From Elusimicrobiales bacterium (lineage in GTDB: Bacteria; Elusimicrobiota; Elusimicrobia; Elusimicrobiales; UBA9959), in contig JAMPXK010000012.1 of NCBI GenBank assembly GCA_023701245.1, positions 1 through 55,703 on the forward strand: a stretch of DNA of 55,703 bases, written 5' to 3'. Below the pieces are notes generated by a model. That model searched no databases, was not told the origin of the DNA, and saw only the letters and a program-made list of their open reading frames with translations. A program made the translations under genes and the position numbers. Below are positions 26,249 to 35,205 of this stretch, piece by piece; position 1 is the stretch's first letter, and each line of letters opens with the position of its first letter.

Positions 26249-27937
26249 ATGAACATACTGGGCATATCCTGCTACTACCACGATTCGGCCGCCTGCCTGG
26301 TAAAGGACGGGCGGGTGGTGGCCGCCGCCCAGGAAGAGCGGTTCTCCCGCCGCAAGAACGACCCGGACCTGCCCCTTAGCGCCCTGAACTACTGCCTGCA
26401 GGCCGGCGACATCACCATGGACGCCCTGGACCGGGTGGTCTTCTACGAGAAGCCTTTCCTGAAGTTCTCCAGGGTACTGCTCGGCCATGTGCAGGCGTGG
26501 CCGCGCTCCTTCGGCTCCTTTATGTCCTCCATGCCGCTGTGGCTGGGCGAGCGCCTGACGCTGCCGCTCACCCTGAAAGAGAAGACCGGCTACTCCGGGC
26601 GCACCCATTTCATAAAGCACCACCTGTCGCACGCGGCCGCGGCCTTCCTCCCGTCCCCTTTCGAAGAGGCGGCGATACTGACAGCGGACGGCGTGGGCGA
26701 ATGGGCCACCACCACGCGGGGGCGCGGCGCCGGTTCCGGCATAACGATAGACGGCGAGATCTCCTTCCCCGATTCGCTGGGCCTGCTCTACACGGCGGTC
26801 ACCGTTTTCCTCGGGTTCGAGGCCAACGAAGGAGAAGGCAAGGTGATGGGCCTGGCCAGCTGCGGCCAGCCGTCCTTCATGAAGGAATTCTCCAGGCTGG
26901 CCGAGGTCAAAGACGACGGCAGCTACCGCCTGGACCCGGGCATGTTCGATTTTTACGGGGGCCGGATGTACTCCCCCGCCTTCACGCGCCTTTTCGGGGA
27001 ACCGCGCAAGCCCGGCGGCGAGCTGACCGACAGGCACCGCGACATCGCGGCCAGCCTGCAGAAGTTCACCGAGGACGTGCTCCTGCGCCTGGCCAGGGAC
27101 CTGCACGCCAGGACCGGGTCGCGCAACCTGTGCCTGGCCGGCGGCGTGGCGCTCAACTGCGTCACCAACCACAAGATCCTGGAAGAGACCCCCTTCCGCG
27201 CCATTTTCGTGCAGCCGGCGGCCGGCGACGCGGGCGGCGCGCTGGGAGCGGCCTGCTACGGCTACAACTGCCTGTCCGGGCGGCCGCGCGGCTTCGTTAT
27301 GGACAACGCGCTGCTGGGGCCTGAGTACACCGAGCGCCAGATAGAACTGGCCCTGGCGAGGGAAGGGCTGAAGGCCGAAAAACTGCCGGATGAACTCCTT
27401 TTCAAGAGGACCGCGGCGCTCCTGGCCGCAGGCAAGGTGACCGGCTGGTTCCAGGGCCGCATGGAATTCGGCCCCAGGGCCCTGGGCGCCAGGTCCCTGT
27501 TAGGGGACCCGCGCAACCCGAAAATGAAGGACATCCTCAACAGCAGGGTGAAGCACCGCGAACCTTTCAGGCCCTACGCCTCCGCCGTGACAGCGGAGCG
27601 GGCGCAGGAATACTTCGACCTGCGCGCCCCCTCGCCGTTCATGCTGCTCGCCCCGCGCACGCGCGCCGGGGCGGCCGACCGGATCCCGGCCTCCTGCCAC
27701 GACGACGGGACCGCCAGGGTACAGACCGTGACGAAGACCGCGGACCCGAAACTGCACGGCCTGCTGGAGGCCTTCGGGGCCGCCGCCGGGGTGCCGGTGC
27801 TCATCAATACCTCTTTCAACAGGCGCGGAGAACCAGTGGTCTGTTCACCTTCGGACGCGCTCAGGGTCTACCTCGAAACTGAAATGGACGCCCTCGTCCT
27901 CGGCCCCTTCCTCCTGGAAAAAGCGGGGCCCGCCTGA
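26249..27937 (+). CDS. Carbamoyltransferase (NodU/CmcH family)
   Basis: A 562-residue enzyme that transfers a carbamoyl group from carbamoyl phosphate, via an adenylate, to a hydroxyl. It has the YrdC/Kae1-like N-terminal domain (GISCYYHDSAACLVKDGRVV, KHHLSHAAAAF, TADGVGEW, GGVALNCVTN) and the C-terminal NodU domain (GWFQGRMEFGPRALGARSLL, INTSFNRRGEP). Full family length. The two small genes that follow and the SGNH hydrolases form an arrangement repeatedly seen beside this enzyme class in surface-polysaccharide and natural-product loci. Acceptor unknown. Confidence 0.92.
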   Translation: MNILGISCYYHDSAACLVKDGRVVAAAQEERFSRRKNDPDLPLSALNYCLQAGDITMDALDRVVFYEKPFLKFSRVLLGHVQAWPRSFGSFMSSMPLWLGERLTLPLTLKEKTGYSGRTHFIKHHLSHAAAAFLPSPFEEAAILTADGVGEWATTTRGRGAGSGITIDGEISFPDSLGLLYTAVTVFLGFEANEGEGKVMGLASCGQPSFMKEFSRLAEVKDDGSYRLDPGMFDFYGGRMYSPAFTRLFGEPRKPGGELTDRHRDIAASLQKFTEDVLLRLARDLHARTGSRNLCLAGGVALNCVTNHKILEETPFRAIFVQPAAGDAGGALGAACYGYNCLSGRPRGFVMDNALLGPEYTERQIELALAREGLKAEKLPDELLFKRTAALLAAGKVTGWFQGRMEFGPRALGARSLLGDPRNPKMKDILNSRVKHREPFRPYASAVTAERAQEYFDLRAPSPFMLLAPRTRAGAADRIPASCHDDGTARVQTVTKTADPKLHGLLEAFGAAAGVPVLINTSFNRRGEPVVCSPSDALRVYLETEMDALVLGPFLLEKAGPA

Positions 27938-27938
27938 T

Positions 27939-28175
27939 ATGGCCTCCTTCAAAGAGACCATGGTGAAATTCGCGCGGGCGGTCTTCGTGCGCGCGCAGAA
28001 GGTACTGCTGCCCGCCTGCCTGTTCTGCGCCTATTTCCTGGGTATCGGGCCTATGGCGGCCGTCTCGCGGCTGGCCCGGCTCCTGCGGCGGCGCGCCCCG
28101 GAGAACGCCGTTACTTTCTGGAAACCCGCCGCCGGGTACGAGGCGGACGAGGCTGAATCACTGGAACAGTCCTGA
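27939..28175 (+). CDS. Small membrane protein, SxtJ C-terminal-half-like
   Basis: A 78-residue protein starting one base after the carbamoyltransferase stop. One membrane segment (LLPACLFCAYFLGIGPMAAV) is followed by basic RLARLLRRR and a tail with FWKPAAGY, resembling the end of SxtJ-family membrane proteins, which usually have about 130 residues and two segments. Its position between a carbamoyltransferase and a DUF5989 gene is the usual SxtJ position. Function of the family is unknown; a truncated or minimal form is my reading. Confidence 0.6.
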   Translation: MASFKETMVKFARAVFVRAQKVLLPACLFCAYFLGIGPMAAVSRLARLLRRRAPENAVTFWKPAAGYEADEAESLEQS

Positions 28176-28189
28176 AACAAGGCTAAATC

Positions 28190-28351
28190 ATGGAAAAAAC
28201 TTTAATGATCCTGCGGGAAAGTTTAAGGCTGGCGAAAAAGCACAAGATGTATTTTCTCCTGCCGTTCTTGATAATGCTGGCCATCCTGGCCCTGCTGGCC
28301 TACCAGCTGGGCCCTGGCTTCGTGGTGGCTTTCATCTACGCCGGGATCTGA
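28190..28351 (+). CDS. DUF5989-like small membrane protein
   Basis: A 53-residue ORF. The N-terminus is amphipathic and basic (LRLAKKHKMYF), then one membrane segment (LLPFLIMLAILALLAY), and the protein ends QLGPGFVVAFIYAGI, close to the family ending in which a short segment reaches an FIYxxF-type terminus. Length and gene position (after carbamoyltransferase and an SxtJ-like gene, before an SGNH hydrolase) fit DUF5989. Role unknown, perhaps a subunit of a membrane complex with the neighbouring proteins. Confidence 0.7.
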   Translation: MEKTLMILRESLRLAKKHKMYFLLPFLIMLAILALLAYQLGPGFVVAFIYAGI

Positions 28352-28394
28352 CGGTTATGCGTGTCCCGCGGTTCCCTGGCCGGGTGGTCCAACG

Positions 28395-29582
28395 GTGAAA
28401 ATAAAACTTAAGCCCCTCCTTCAGAAAGTCCTGCTCCTCGCCGCCGGCGCTTTAAGCGCGCTGTTCCTGGCCGAGGCCGCCCTGCGCCTGGCCGGCCTGC
28501 GCTTCGCGGGGCGGACGCCGGGAGGCGCGCCGCCGGCAGGCCGGGTCAAGATACTTTGCGCGGGCGACTCTTTTACTTACGGCATGGGGGCGCCCAAAGA
28601 CGGCAACTACCCGGCCCACCTCCAGAAACTGATAGACGCCCGGTACGGCCGCGGCGAGGCTTCCGTAGTGAACGCGGGGGCCTTGGCCCAGAATTCCTCG
28701 CGCCTGGCGGCGGGGATAGAGGCCCTGCTGGAAACCCACAAGCCCGACGTGCTGCTGGTCCTGACCGGGAGCGTCAATCAAAGCCTGCGCGGCAGCAATT
28801 TTTTCCTCCTGGCGGGTGAAGTCCTCCCCCCGGGGGAGAGGGCCGCGCTGAAGGCGGACGCCCTGCTGGGCAGGTATTCCAAGCTTTACCGTTTCCTCCG
28901 CGTCAGGGCGGAACTGCTGCGCGCGGCGAAGGCGGCGGCCTACAGGGCGCGCCCTTGTTCGCCGGAGGCGGAAAGGGCGCTGGCCCTGGGCAAGGAGAGA
29001 TCCGACCGGGGAGAATTCGAGAGCGCGGCCTCCGCGCTGGACGAAGGCCTGCAGGCCGACGGCGCCTGCGCGGCCCTCCACTTCGAGCGCGGCCGGCTTT
29101 ACTTTTACTTCCGGGAATTCAAGCCGGCTTTCAAGTCCTTCAGGAAGGGCCGGGACCTTGACCCCGGCCACCCCTACGTGGACAGCTTCCTCTCGCAGGA
29201 ACTTCCCCTGCTGCGTCCCAGGTACGCGGACCCCATACTGGACAAAGTGCTGGAGGGCGACCTGCGCGCCATCTGCGCCGCGGCCAGGCGGGCCGGGGTG
29301 ATGCCACTGGTGCAGACCTATCCGTTCACGGACGCCGCCCGCAACGGCATACGTCGGGACGCGGCTGCGGCGGCCGGCACGCCGCTCATAGAGCACCACC
29401 TGGTTTTCAAGCCGCTGCTGGCGCAAGGGAAGATCCGCCGCTACCTTTCCGGCGACGAACCCGACCTGCTCACGAGCCATCCCAATTCGGAGGGCTACGC
29501 GCTGATGGCGGAAAACGTCCTCAAGACCCTGGAAGCCCTCTATCTTTTCAGGAAGCCGGCACAGGAGGCGCGCGGCCGCTGA
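28395..29582 (+). CDS. Membrane-anchored SGNH/GDSL hydrolase with internal TPR
   Basis: A 395-residue protein with a GTG start. Residues 10-35 are a signal-anchor. The SGNH blocks are CAGDSFTYGMG (nucleophile Ser59), NAGALAQNSS (Gly block), TGSVNQS (Asn block) and DLLTSHPNSEGYALM (His362). Residues 190-260 hold a TPR-like insertion (GEFESAASALDEGLQ, FYFREFKPAFKSF) inside the hydrolase fold. Such proteins act on acyl or acetyl groups of surface glycans in the periplasm. The paralogue at 29594 has the same length and insertion, so they are a tandem duplication. Confidence 0.85.
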   Translation: MKIKLKPLLQKVLLLAAGALSALFLAEAALRLAGLRFAGRTPGGAPPAGRVKILCAGDSFTYGMGAPKDGNYPAHLQKLIDARYGRGEASVVNAGALAQNSSRLAAGIEALLETHKPDVLLVLTGSVNQSLRGSNFFLLAGEVLPPGERAALKADALLGRYSKLYRFLRVRAELLRAAKAAAYRARPCSPEAERALALGKERSDRGEFESAASALDEGLQADGACAALHFERGRLYFYFREFKPAFKSFRKGRDLDPGHPYVDSFLSQELPLLRPRYADPILDKVLEGDLRAICAAARRAGVMPLVQTYPFTDAARNGIRRDAAAAAGTPLIEHHLVFKPLLAQGKIRRYLSGDEPDLLTSHPNSEGYALMAENVLKTLEALYLFRKPAQEARGR

Positions 29583-29593
29583 ACGGCCCGCCT

Positions 29594-30781
29594 ATGCCCC
29601 TGAAGACCATTCTCCGCAGCGCCGGCCTGGCCGCGCTGAGCGTAGCCGGGGGCCTCCTGCTGGCCGAAGGCGGCCTGCGCCTCTACGGCAACTGGTACCG
29701 GGCCGCGAGGGCGTCGGCCGCGCCGGCGGGAGGAGTAAAGCTGCTCTGCGTCGGGGATTCTTTTACCTACGGCCTGGGCGCCCGCCCGGGGGAGGACTAC
29801 CCCGCGCAGCTGCAAAGGCGGCTGGACGCGGCTTACGGCCCCGGCGCCTACTCGGTGATCAACGCCGGGGTGCCGGGCCAGAACTCCTCGGAACTCGCCG
29901 ACAGCCTGGGCCCGCTGCTCGAGGAACACGCGCCGGGCTTTGTCCTGGTCCTGACCGGCGCGAACAATTACGCGGTAAGGAACAGCCATTTTTTCCTGTT
30001 CGCCCCCGGGGAAGTCTCTTTTTTACGGCTGACGGCGCTCCGGGCGGACGCCCTTTTTTCCCGCCTCAAGGTCTACAGGTTCTTCCGCCTGGGCGGCAGG
30101 GCCCTTGCCGCCAGACTGGCAGCCCTGACCTACAGGCCTCGCCCCTGCGCCCCCGCCTCCGCGGCCGCCCTCACGCACGCCGCCAAGGCCTTCGACCGGC
30201 ATGAGTTCAAAAAGGCCGCCGCGGTCCTGGAGCAGGCCCTGGCCGTGGACGGGGCCTGCGCCGAGCTTCACTTCCAGACCGGCAAGATGCTCTTCTATTT
30301 CAGGGACCTGCCCGCCGCTTTCGTCCGTTTCCGGAGCGGCCGCGACCTGGACCCGGGCCACCCCTTCGTGCGGACATTCCTGGCCCAGGAGATCCCCCTG
30401 CTGCGGCCCGAGACCGCGGCCAGGGCCATGGACAAGCTCCTGGCCTACGATCTGCGCGTTATCCATGAAACCGCGGCGCGCTCGGGGGCAAGGACGGTGA
30501 TCCAGACCTACCCCTTCGCCACGGACGGGCAACGGGACTGGATCCGGCGCGACGCGGCCGCGGAATTCTCGCTCCCTTTCGTAGACCACCACGCGGCTTT
30601 TCTGCCGCTGCTCAAGAGCGGCAAAGCCGGCCTGTACCTTTCAGGCGACGAGCCCGACCTGCTGGTCAGCCATCCGAACGGGACAGGCTACGCCCTTATG
30701 GCGGACAACCTCCTCGACGCCCTGGAAAAGCTGCGGGTCCTCGAAAGCGCTGCGCCGGCCGGTCCCCGGGAGGCTTCGTGA
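29594..30781 (+). CDS. Membrane-anchored SGNH/GDSL hydrolase with internal TPR (paralogue)
   Basis: A 395-residue tandem paralogue of the preceding product. It has an N-terminal signal-anchor (LAALSVAGGLLLAEGGLRLY), CVGDSFTYGLG (Ser56), NAGVPGQNSS, LTGANNY (Asn) and DLLVSHPNGTGYALM (His). The TPR-like insertion recurs (HEFKKAAAVLEQAL, FYFRDLPAAFVRF). All four SGNH blocks are intact, so both copies should be active. Its stop overlaps the GTG of the B12 radical SAM gene. Confidence 0.86.
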   Translation: MPLKTILRSAGLAALSVAGGLLLAEGGLRLYGNWYRAARASAAPAGGVKLLCVGDSFTYGLGARPGEDYPAQLQRRLDAAYGPGAYSVINAGVPGQNSSELADSLGPLLEEHAPGFVLVLTGANNYAVRNSHFFLFAPGEVSFLRLTALRADALFSRLKVYRFFRLGGRALAARLAALTYRPRPCAPASAAALTHAAKAFDRHEFKKAAAVLEQALAVDGACAELHFQTGKMLFYFRDLPAAFVRFRSGRDLDPGHPFVRTFLAQEIPLLRPETAARAMDKLLAYDLRVIHETAARSGARTVIQTYPFATDGQRDWIRRDAAAEFSLPFVDHHAAFLPLLKSGKAGLYLSGDEPDLLVSHPNGTGYALMADNLLDALEKLRVLESAAPAGPREAS

Positions 30782-32166
30782 AAGTTTCCCTGGCGCTGGC
30801 CCCGATGCTTTTCCGGCGCTGCCCGCCCATCGGCCTGGCCTATCTGGCCGCTTTCCTGCGGGCCGGCGGCCATCAGGTTTCTGTCCTGGACCTCAACACG
30901 GACGCCCTTCTGCCCGAAGACGGGAACGAGGATTCCTGGAACGACCGGTCCTTCGTCTCCGGCTACGAAGCGAAGAACCCGGGGCTGCTGGAAGCCTGGG
31001 CGGAGAAACTGCTTGCAGGGGACCCGGGAGTGGTCGGCTTCAGCCTCTGGAACTCCAACCGGCACCTCACCTTCCGGCTGGCGGACCTGGTCAAGCGCCG
31101 CAAACCCGGGTGCCTGGTGGTCTTCGGCGGACCTCACATAAATTTCGAGAACGAGCAGCTGCTGCGCCGGTGCCCCGCGGCCGACGTCCTGGTGGCCGGC
31201 GAGGGTGAAAGCGCCCTCCTGGAACTGGTGGAACGCTGCGAGCGCGGCGAAAGCGCCGAGAATTGCCCGGGCACGTATTTCAGGAGCGGCGGCCGGGTGT
31301 GCCGGGCGGCGCCGCGTCAGAACATCCCCTCCCTCGACTCGCTGCCTTTCCCCGACTACCGGGACTTCAGCCTTGAAAAATACTACCTTCCCACCGCCCT
31401 GCCGCTGTCCTTCAACCGCGGCTGCCTGCGCCGCTGCGAGTTCTGCAACATCCACGCGGACTGGCCAGCCTACCGCCACCGCAGCGCCGCCAACATCTAC
31501 GCCGAGATGCTGCAGCAGCTCGACCGCCACGCGGGCCTGGACCATTTCATGATAGATTCCTCGGCCCTGAACCAGGACATCCGCCAGCTGGAGGCGCTCT
31601 GCGACCTGATCCTGGCCGGCGGCCGCGCTTTCGTCTGGGGCGGCATGGCCATGTTCCGGCCGGAAATGACCTCCGGCCTGCTGAAAAAAATGTTCGCGGC
31701 CGGCTGCCGGGACCTGAGCTACGGCCTGGAATCCGGTTCCCAGAAGATAGTGGACAGCATGCGCAAGGGGTTTCGCCTGGAGCAGGCGGCGCAATGCCTG
31801 CGCGACACGAGCGCGGCCGGGATAGAAGTCTCCCTGAACCTCATAGTGGGGGCCCCGGGAGAAACGGAAGAGGACCTGCGCGCCACCATGGACTTCCTGC
31901 GCGCCAACCGGGACTGCATAGATTTCGTCGGGTCGCCCAGCGAGATGACCCTCACCGCCGGAATACCGCTGCAGCTGGACCCGGTAAAGTTCGGCATAGA
32001 CCCAGGCCCGGGGGCCATCGGCACGTCCTGGAGCGCCGGCGGCAACACCCACGAGGTCCGCCAGGACCGGATCCGCCGCTTCAACGACTTCCTTTCCCGC
32101 GAAGCCATAGGCCGCTTCAGCCCGCAGGGACGGCTGCGCGCCATAAAAACGGAGAAGCCGGGATGA
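30778..32166 (+). CDS. B12-binding radical SAM protein
   Basis: A 462-residue protein starting at GTG 30778, which overlaps the preceding TGA. The N-terminal Rossmann-type B12-binding region has PPIGLAYLAAFLRAGGH, VVFGGPHINFEN and VAGEGESALLEL. C216-x3-C220-x2-C223 (CLRRCEFC) follows, then YGLESGSQK and LIVGAPGETEED, typical of B12-dependent members. There is no second barrel, unlike the 9810 and 13681 fusions. It is sandwiched between SGNH hydrolase genes and coupled to the next by ATGA, so it may alkylate the same surface product. Confidence 0.88.
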   Translation: MKVSLALAPMLFRRCPPIGLAYLAAFLRAGGHQVSVLDLNTDALLPEDGNEDSWNDRSFVSGYEAKNPGLLEAWAEKLLAGDPGVVGFSLWNSNRHLTFRLADLVKRRKPGCLVVFGGPHINFENEQLLRRCPAADVLVAGEGESALLELVERCERGESAENCPGTYFRSGGRVCRAAPRQNIPSLDSLPFPDYRDFSLEKYYLPTALPLSFNRGCLRRCEFCNIHADWPAYRHRSAANIYAEMLQQLDRHAGLDHFMIDSSALNQDIRQLEALCDLILAGGRAFVWGGMAMFRPEMTSGLLKKMFAAGCRDLSYGLESGSQKIVDSMRKGFRLEQAAQCLRDTSAAGIEVSLNLIVGAPGETEEDLRATMDFLRANRDCIDFVGSPSEMTLTAGIPLQLDPVKFGIDPGPGAIGTSWSAGGNTHEVRQDRIRRFNDFLSREAIGRFSPQGRLRAIKTEKPG

Positions 32167-33503
32167 TGAAAAAAGCCGCCGCTTTTTTCCTGGGCTGTGT
32201 TACGGTCCTCCTGCTCATGGAGACCCTGCTCTACTTCGCGGCGGCCCCGTACTCGGCCGCCTCCGACTCCGGCGCCAAAGCCCCGCGTTCCGGCGAAAAA
32301 GTGCTGCTCTGCGCGGGTGATTCCTTCGTGCGCGGGATAGGCGTACCTGAAGGCCGCGGGTTCCCGGAGCAGCTGGGCGCGATGCTCCGGGCAGGCGGCC
32401 ACACCGGCTGGACCGTGGTGAACACCGGCACCCCGGGAGAGAACACAACCCAGATACTCGAAAGGCTCAGGAAGGACGCCCGGCGCCTTCGCCCCGCGGT
32501 CATAGTCATGCTGGGCGGTATGATAAACGAAGGGAACTACTACGGCTACTTCGCCCACTCCAAGCGCAACGCCTTCCTGGCCTCCCTGGCGAACCGCCTG
32601 TCTGGGATCAGGACGCTGAAACTCTTCACCGTGGCCGCGGCCCTGGACCGGAACACCCGGCGGCAGCCGGCGCCACCCCAGCCCGCCGACGACACCCCGC
32701 CGGGCAGGGAGTTCCAGGAAGGCCGGCGCGCCGCGGAGGCGCTGCTGCTGGAAGGCCGGTACGCCGGGGCGGCGGAAATTCTGGGTGCGCTTTCCCGCAA
32801 AGCCCCGGACAGTTTTTCTCTCCGCAAGCGTCTTGCCGAGGCCCTGGCCTGGAACGGGAAATACGCCGAAGCGGCGCAAAGTTACTCCGCCGCGCTCGCC
32901 CTGCGGCAGGATATGGCCACGGCCTGGGAACTGGGCCGTCTCTACGACATGCAGCTCGCGGACCATGCCGCGGCTTTCCGGACATGGAAACGCTCCATAG
33001 AGGCCGACCCGGCCCCGCAGGGCGGCCGGAATTTCTGCTTTGAAGGACTTTTTTCACTGCTCCCCAACGAAAAAGCCGCGGCACTGCATCCGGAGATACG
33101 GGCCTTCCTGGCAAAAACGGCCGAAAAGCTGCCGCCCGACAACGCGGCCTTCATCCGGGATGCGCTGCAAGGCGGCTCACGCGCGGCGGCTAACAGGTGG
33201 AAAGAAGCCGATTTCGAGGCGATGATAGACCTGGCCGAAGAACTGGGGGCCGGCTTCCTGCTGCTGAATTATCCTGAGACCGCCCCCGGCGGCCCGCTGA
33301 TAGAGCGGATCGCCGAAAAACGCGGCGTGCCGCTGGTGGACAACAAAAGGGAATTCGACCGCCTGCTGAAGTCCCGCTCCCGCGGGGAACTTTTTGCCAC
33401 GGACAACAGCCACTGCAGCGAGGAAGGCTACCGCGTCATCGCGGCCAACGTCTACCGCAAACTCGAAGAACTGCGCCTGCTGGACGCCGCCGCCTCCCGC
33501 TGA
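32163..33503 (+). CDS. Membrane-anchored SGNH hydrolase with TPR insertion
   Basis: A 446-residue protein; the start at tandem ATGs (32163) overlaps the preceding stop. An N-terminal signal-anchor (AAAFFLGCVTVLLLMETLLY) precedes CAGDSFVRGIG (Ser54), NTGTPGENTT, LGGMINEGN and DNSHCSEEGYRVI (His). The middle (about residues 180-290) has TPR-like units (GRYAGAAEILGALS, GKYAEAAQSYSAAL). It is the last gene of the second plus-strand operon, converging on another SGNH gene at 33514. Substrate unknown. Confidence 0.83.
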   Translation: MMKKAAAFFLGCVTVLLLMETLLYFAAAPYSAASDSGAKAPRSGEKVLLCAGDSFVRGIGVPEGRGFPEQLGAMLRAGGHTGWTVVNTGTPGENTTQILERLRKDARRLRPAVIVMLGGMINEGNYYGYFAHSKRNAFLASLANRLSGIRTLKLFTVAAALDRNTRRQPAPPQPADDTPPGREFQEGRRAAEALLLEGRYAGAAEILGALSRKAPDSFSLRKRLAEALAWNGKYAEAAQSYSAALALRQDMATAWELGRLYDMQLADHAAAFRTWKRSIEADPAPQGGRNFCFEGLFSLLPNEKAAALHPEIRAFLAKTAEKLPPDNAAFIRDALQGGSRAAANRWKEADFEAMIDLAEELGAGFLLLNYPETAPGGPLIERIAEKRGVPLVDNKREFDRLLKSRSRGELFATDNSHCSEEGYRVIAANVYRKLEELRLLDAAASR

Positions 33504-33513
33504 ACGGCCACCC

Positions 33514-35163
33514 TTACTTTTTCGAGGCCCTGAGCACCGCCGCGGCTATATTCTCCGCCAGCAGGGCGTTGCCCTTATCCGTGCAGTGCCCGAAATTCCC
33601 GCCGAACATATCCCTGAAATACGCCGCATAGCCCTCTTTCCGGACGCCTTCCTGGAAGGGGCGCTCGTTATCCACAAAGATCACCTGGTCTTCCTGGCCG
33701 GCGAAAATATTGCGCAGCGGAGCCGCGCTCCGCATGGGATACTGAACGCAGACCAGGCGGATCTTTCTCCTGTCCAGGGCGGCTTTCAGCGCCAGGTAGT
33801 TGCGCGCGGTGACCGCCTTGTAGCCGTCGGAGTACCTGCGGACCTCCGCCAGGTACTCTGCCCGGCTGCCGGCGCTGCCGGCGCCGCCGCCACGGGACTT
33901 GTACAGCAGGTCCAGGCCGTAGAAGGCCGTTTCATTGCCCGGGTTCAGCCGCAGCACTTCGCCGAAAGTCTCTTCGGCTTGCCGGAACTTTCCCTGTTTC
34001 ATGTAGGTGCGCCCCAGCCCCACGCGCGCCATATCGTTGGAAGGGTCCAGGCCGATGACCCGCCTGAACTGCTCCTCCGCCTGGGCGGAGCGTCCCAGTT
34101 CCAGGAAGGACCACCCCAGTCCCATACGGGCCCTGATATTGGCCGGGTCCAGCTCCAGAGCTTTCCGGAAGGGCGCCTCGGCCTGGCGCAGGAGGTTTTT
34201 ATTTACCAGCAGCTGGCCCTGCCCGGCGTGGGCCATACTGCAGGAAGGGTCCAGTTTTACGGCCCTGGCGAAGGGTTCCGCGGCCAGGTGCAGCCGCCCG
34301 CTTTCGAAATAAAGCCAGCCCAGGCCGGCATGCGCCCGGCCATCTCCGGGGTTCGCCGCCAGGACCTTGCCGAACACTTCTTCCGCCAGCTCGCGGCGCC
34401 CCTGCTCCAGGTAGGCCCACCCCAAACCGGCGCCGGCTCCGCCCGTGGCGGGGCTGGCGGCCAGCGCCCTTGAAAATTCTTCCTGTGCCTGGCGCAGCCG
34501 CCTCAGCCCGAGGTACTCCCAGCCCAGGGCGGTCCGCAGCGCCGGGTCTTCCGGGGCGGCGGCGAGCCTGGCGCGCAGTTCCTTCACCGCAACGTTGTCC
34601 GCCAGTTCCCCGGTAGCTGCCGGGCGCGGCCGGGCCGGTTCCGGCATCTCCGCCCCGCCGGAAGGCGGGCGCACTACCCAGCTCTCGCCGGAGGACAGCT
34701 GGAACAATATGCGCGCGAGTTTGTACGTCTTGAAAGCCCGGAGCAGTCCGAGCGGCCCGGAAGAGGACGGCGCCTCGTAAGGGACCTGGGTGGACCCCAG
34801 GTCGTTGGACCCCATCATGGCCACCACCAGGTCGGGTTTATACCGGTCCAGCGCCGCTTCCAGCCGAGCTAGTATGGCGTCGGTGTTGGTCCCGCCCCGG
34901 CCTTCGTCTATGACGCTGAACCTGGTCCCGCCGCCGCGCCGGTTCAACTCGGCCTCCAGGAAAGGCGGGTATTGGCCCTGCGTGGTGGACTCCCCCAGGC
35001 ACATTACCCTGTAGGACCCTTTCGCCCGCAGCGCGGCAAGGTTGCGGCGCTCCTGGACCGTCATAACGAGGAATCCCGAAACGCGCAGCACGGCCTCGGC
35101 CAGCAGCAGGCTGGCCAGGACTCCGGCGGCCAGCAGCCCGATATTTTTTAGGATGGCTTTCAT
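33514..35163 (-). CDS. SGNH hydrolase with large TPR insertion
   Basis: A 549-residue protein. Signal-anchor at residues 8-33; CLGESTTQG (Ser59, GES variant), DEGRGGTNTD, MMGSNDLGS and FGHCTDKGNALLAEN (His) complete the SGNH set. Between the Asn and His blocks, residues 190-425 hold about seven TPRs of nearly regular 34-residue spacing (GLGWAYLEQGRRELAEEVF, GLGWLYFESGRLHLAAEPF, GLGRTYMKQGKFRQAEETF). This is the longest insertion among the four SGNH proteins of the window. It lies on the opposite strand to the other three, downstream of a radical SAM gene. Confidence 0.86.
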   Translation of the reverse strand: MKAILKNIGLLAAGVLASLLLAEAVLRVSGFLVMTVQERRNLAALRAKGSYRVMCLGESTTQGQYPPFLEAELNRRGGGTRFSVIDEGRGGTNTDAILARLEAALDRYKPDLVVAMMGSNDLGSTQVPYEAPSSSGPLGLLRAFKTYKLARILFQLSSGESWVVRPPSGGAEMPEPARPRPAATGELADNVAVKELRARLAAAPEDPALRTALGWEYLGLRRLRQAQEEFSRALAASPATGGAGAGLGWAYLEQGRRELAEEVFGKVLAANPGDGRAHAGLGWLYFESGRLHLAAEPFARAVKLDPSCSMAHAGQGQLLVNKNLLRQAEAPFRKALELDPANIRARMGLGWSFLELGRSAQAEEQFRRVIGLDPSNDMARVGLGRTYMKQGKFRQAEETFGEVLRLNPGNETAFYGLDLLYKSRGGGAGSAGSRAEYLAEVRRYSDGYKAVTARNYLALKAALDRRKIRLVCVQYPMRSAAPLRNIFAGQEDQVIFVDNERPFQEGVRKEGYAAYFRDMFGGNFGHCTDKGNALLAENIAAAVLRASKK

Positions 35164-35205
35164 GATCTTCTCTCGGCCCCGGGCGGCCGGCAGCCGGAGC
35201 GCGCT

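Noticed and set aside
26249..28351. A saxitoxin-like pathway, because of the carbamoyltransferase and SxtJ-like gene
   Set aside because: These families occur widely outside saxitoxin loci, and no polyketide-like SxtA or amidinotransferase gene is present.
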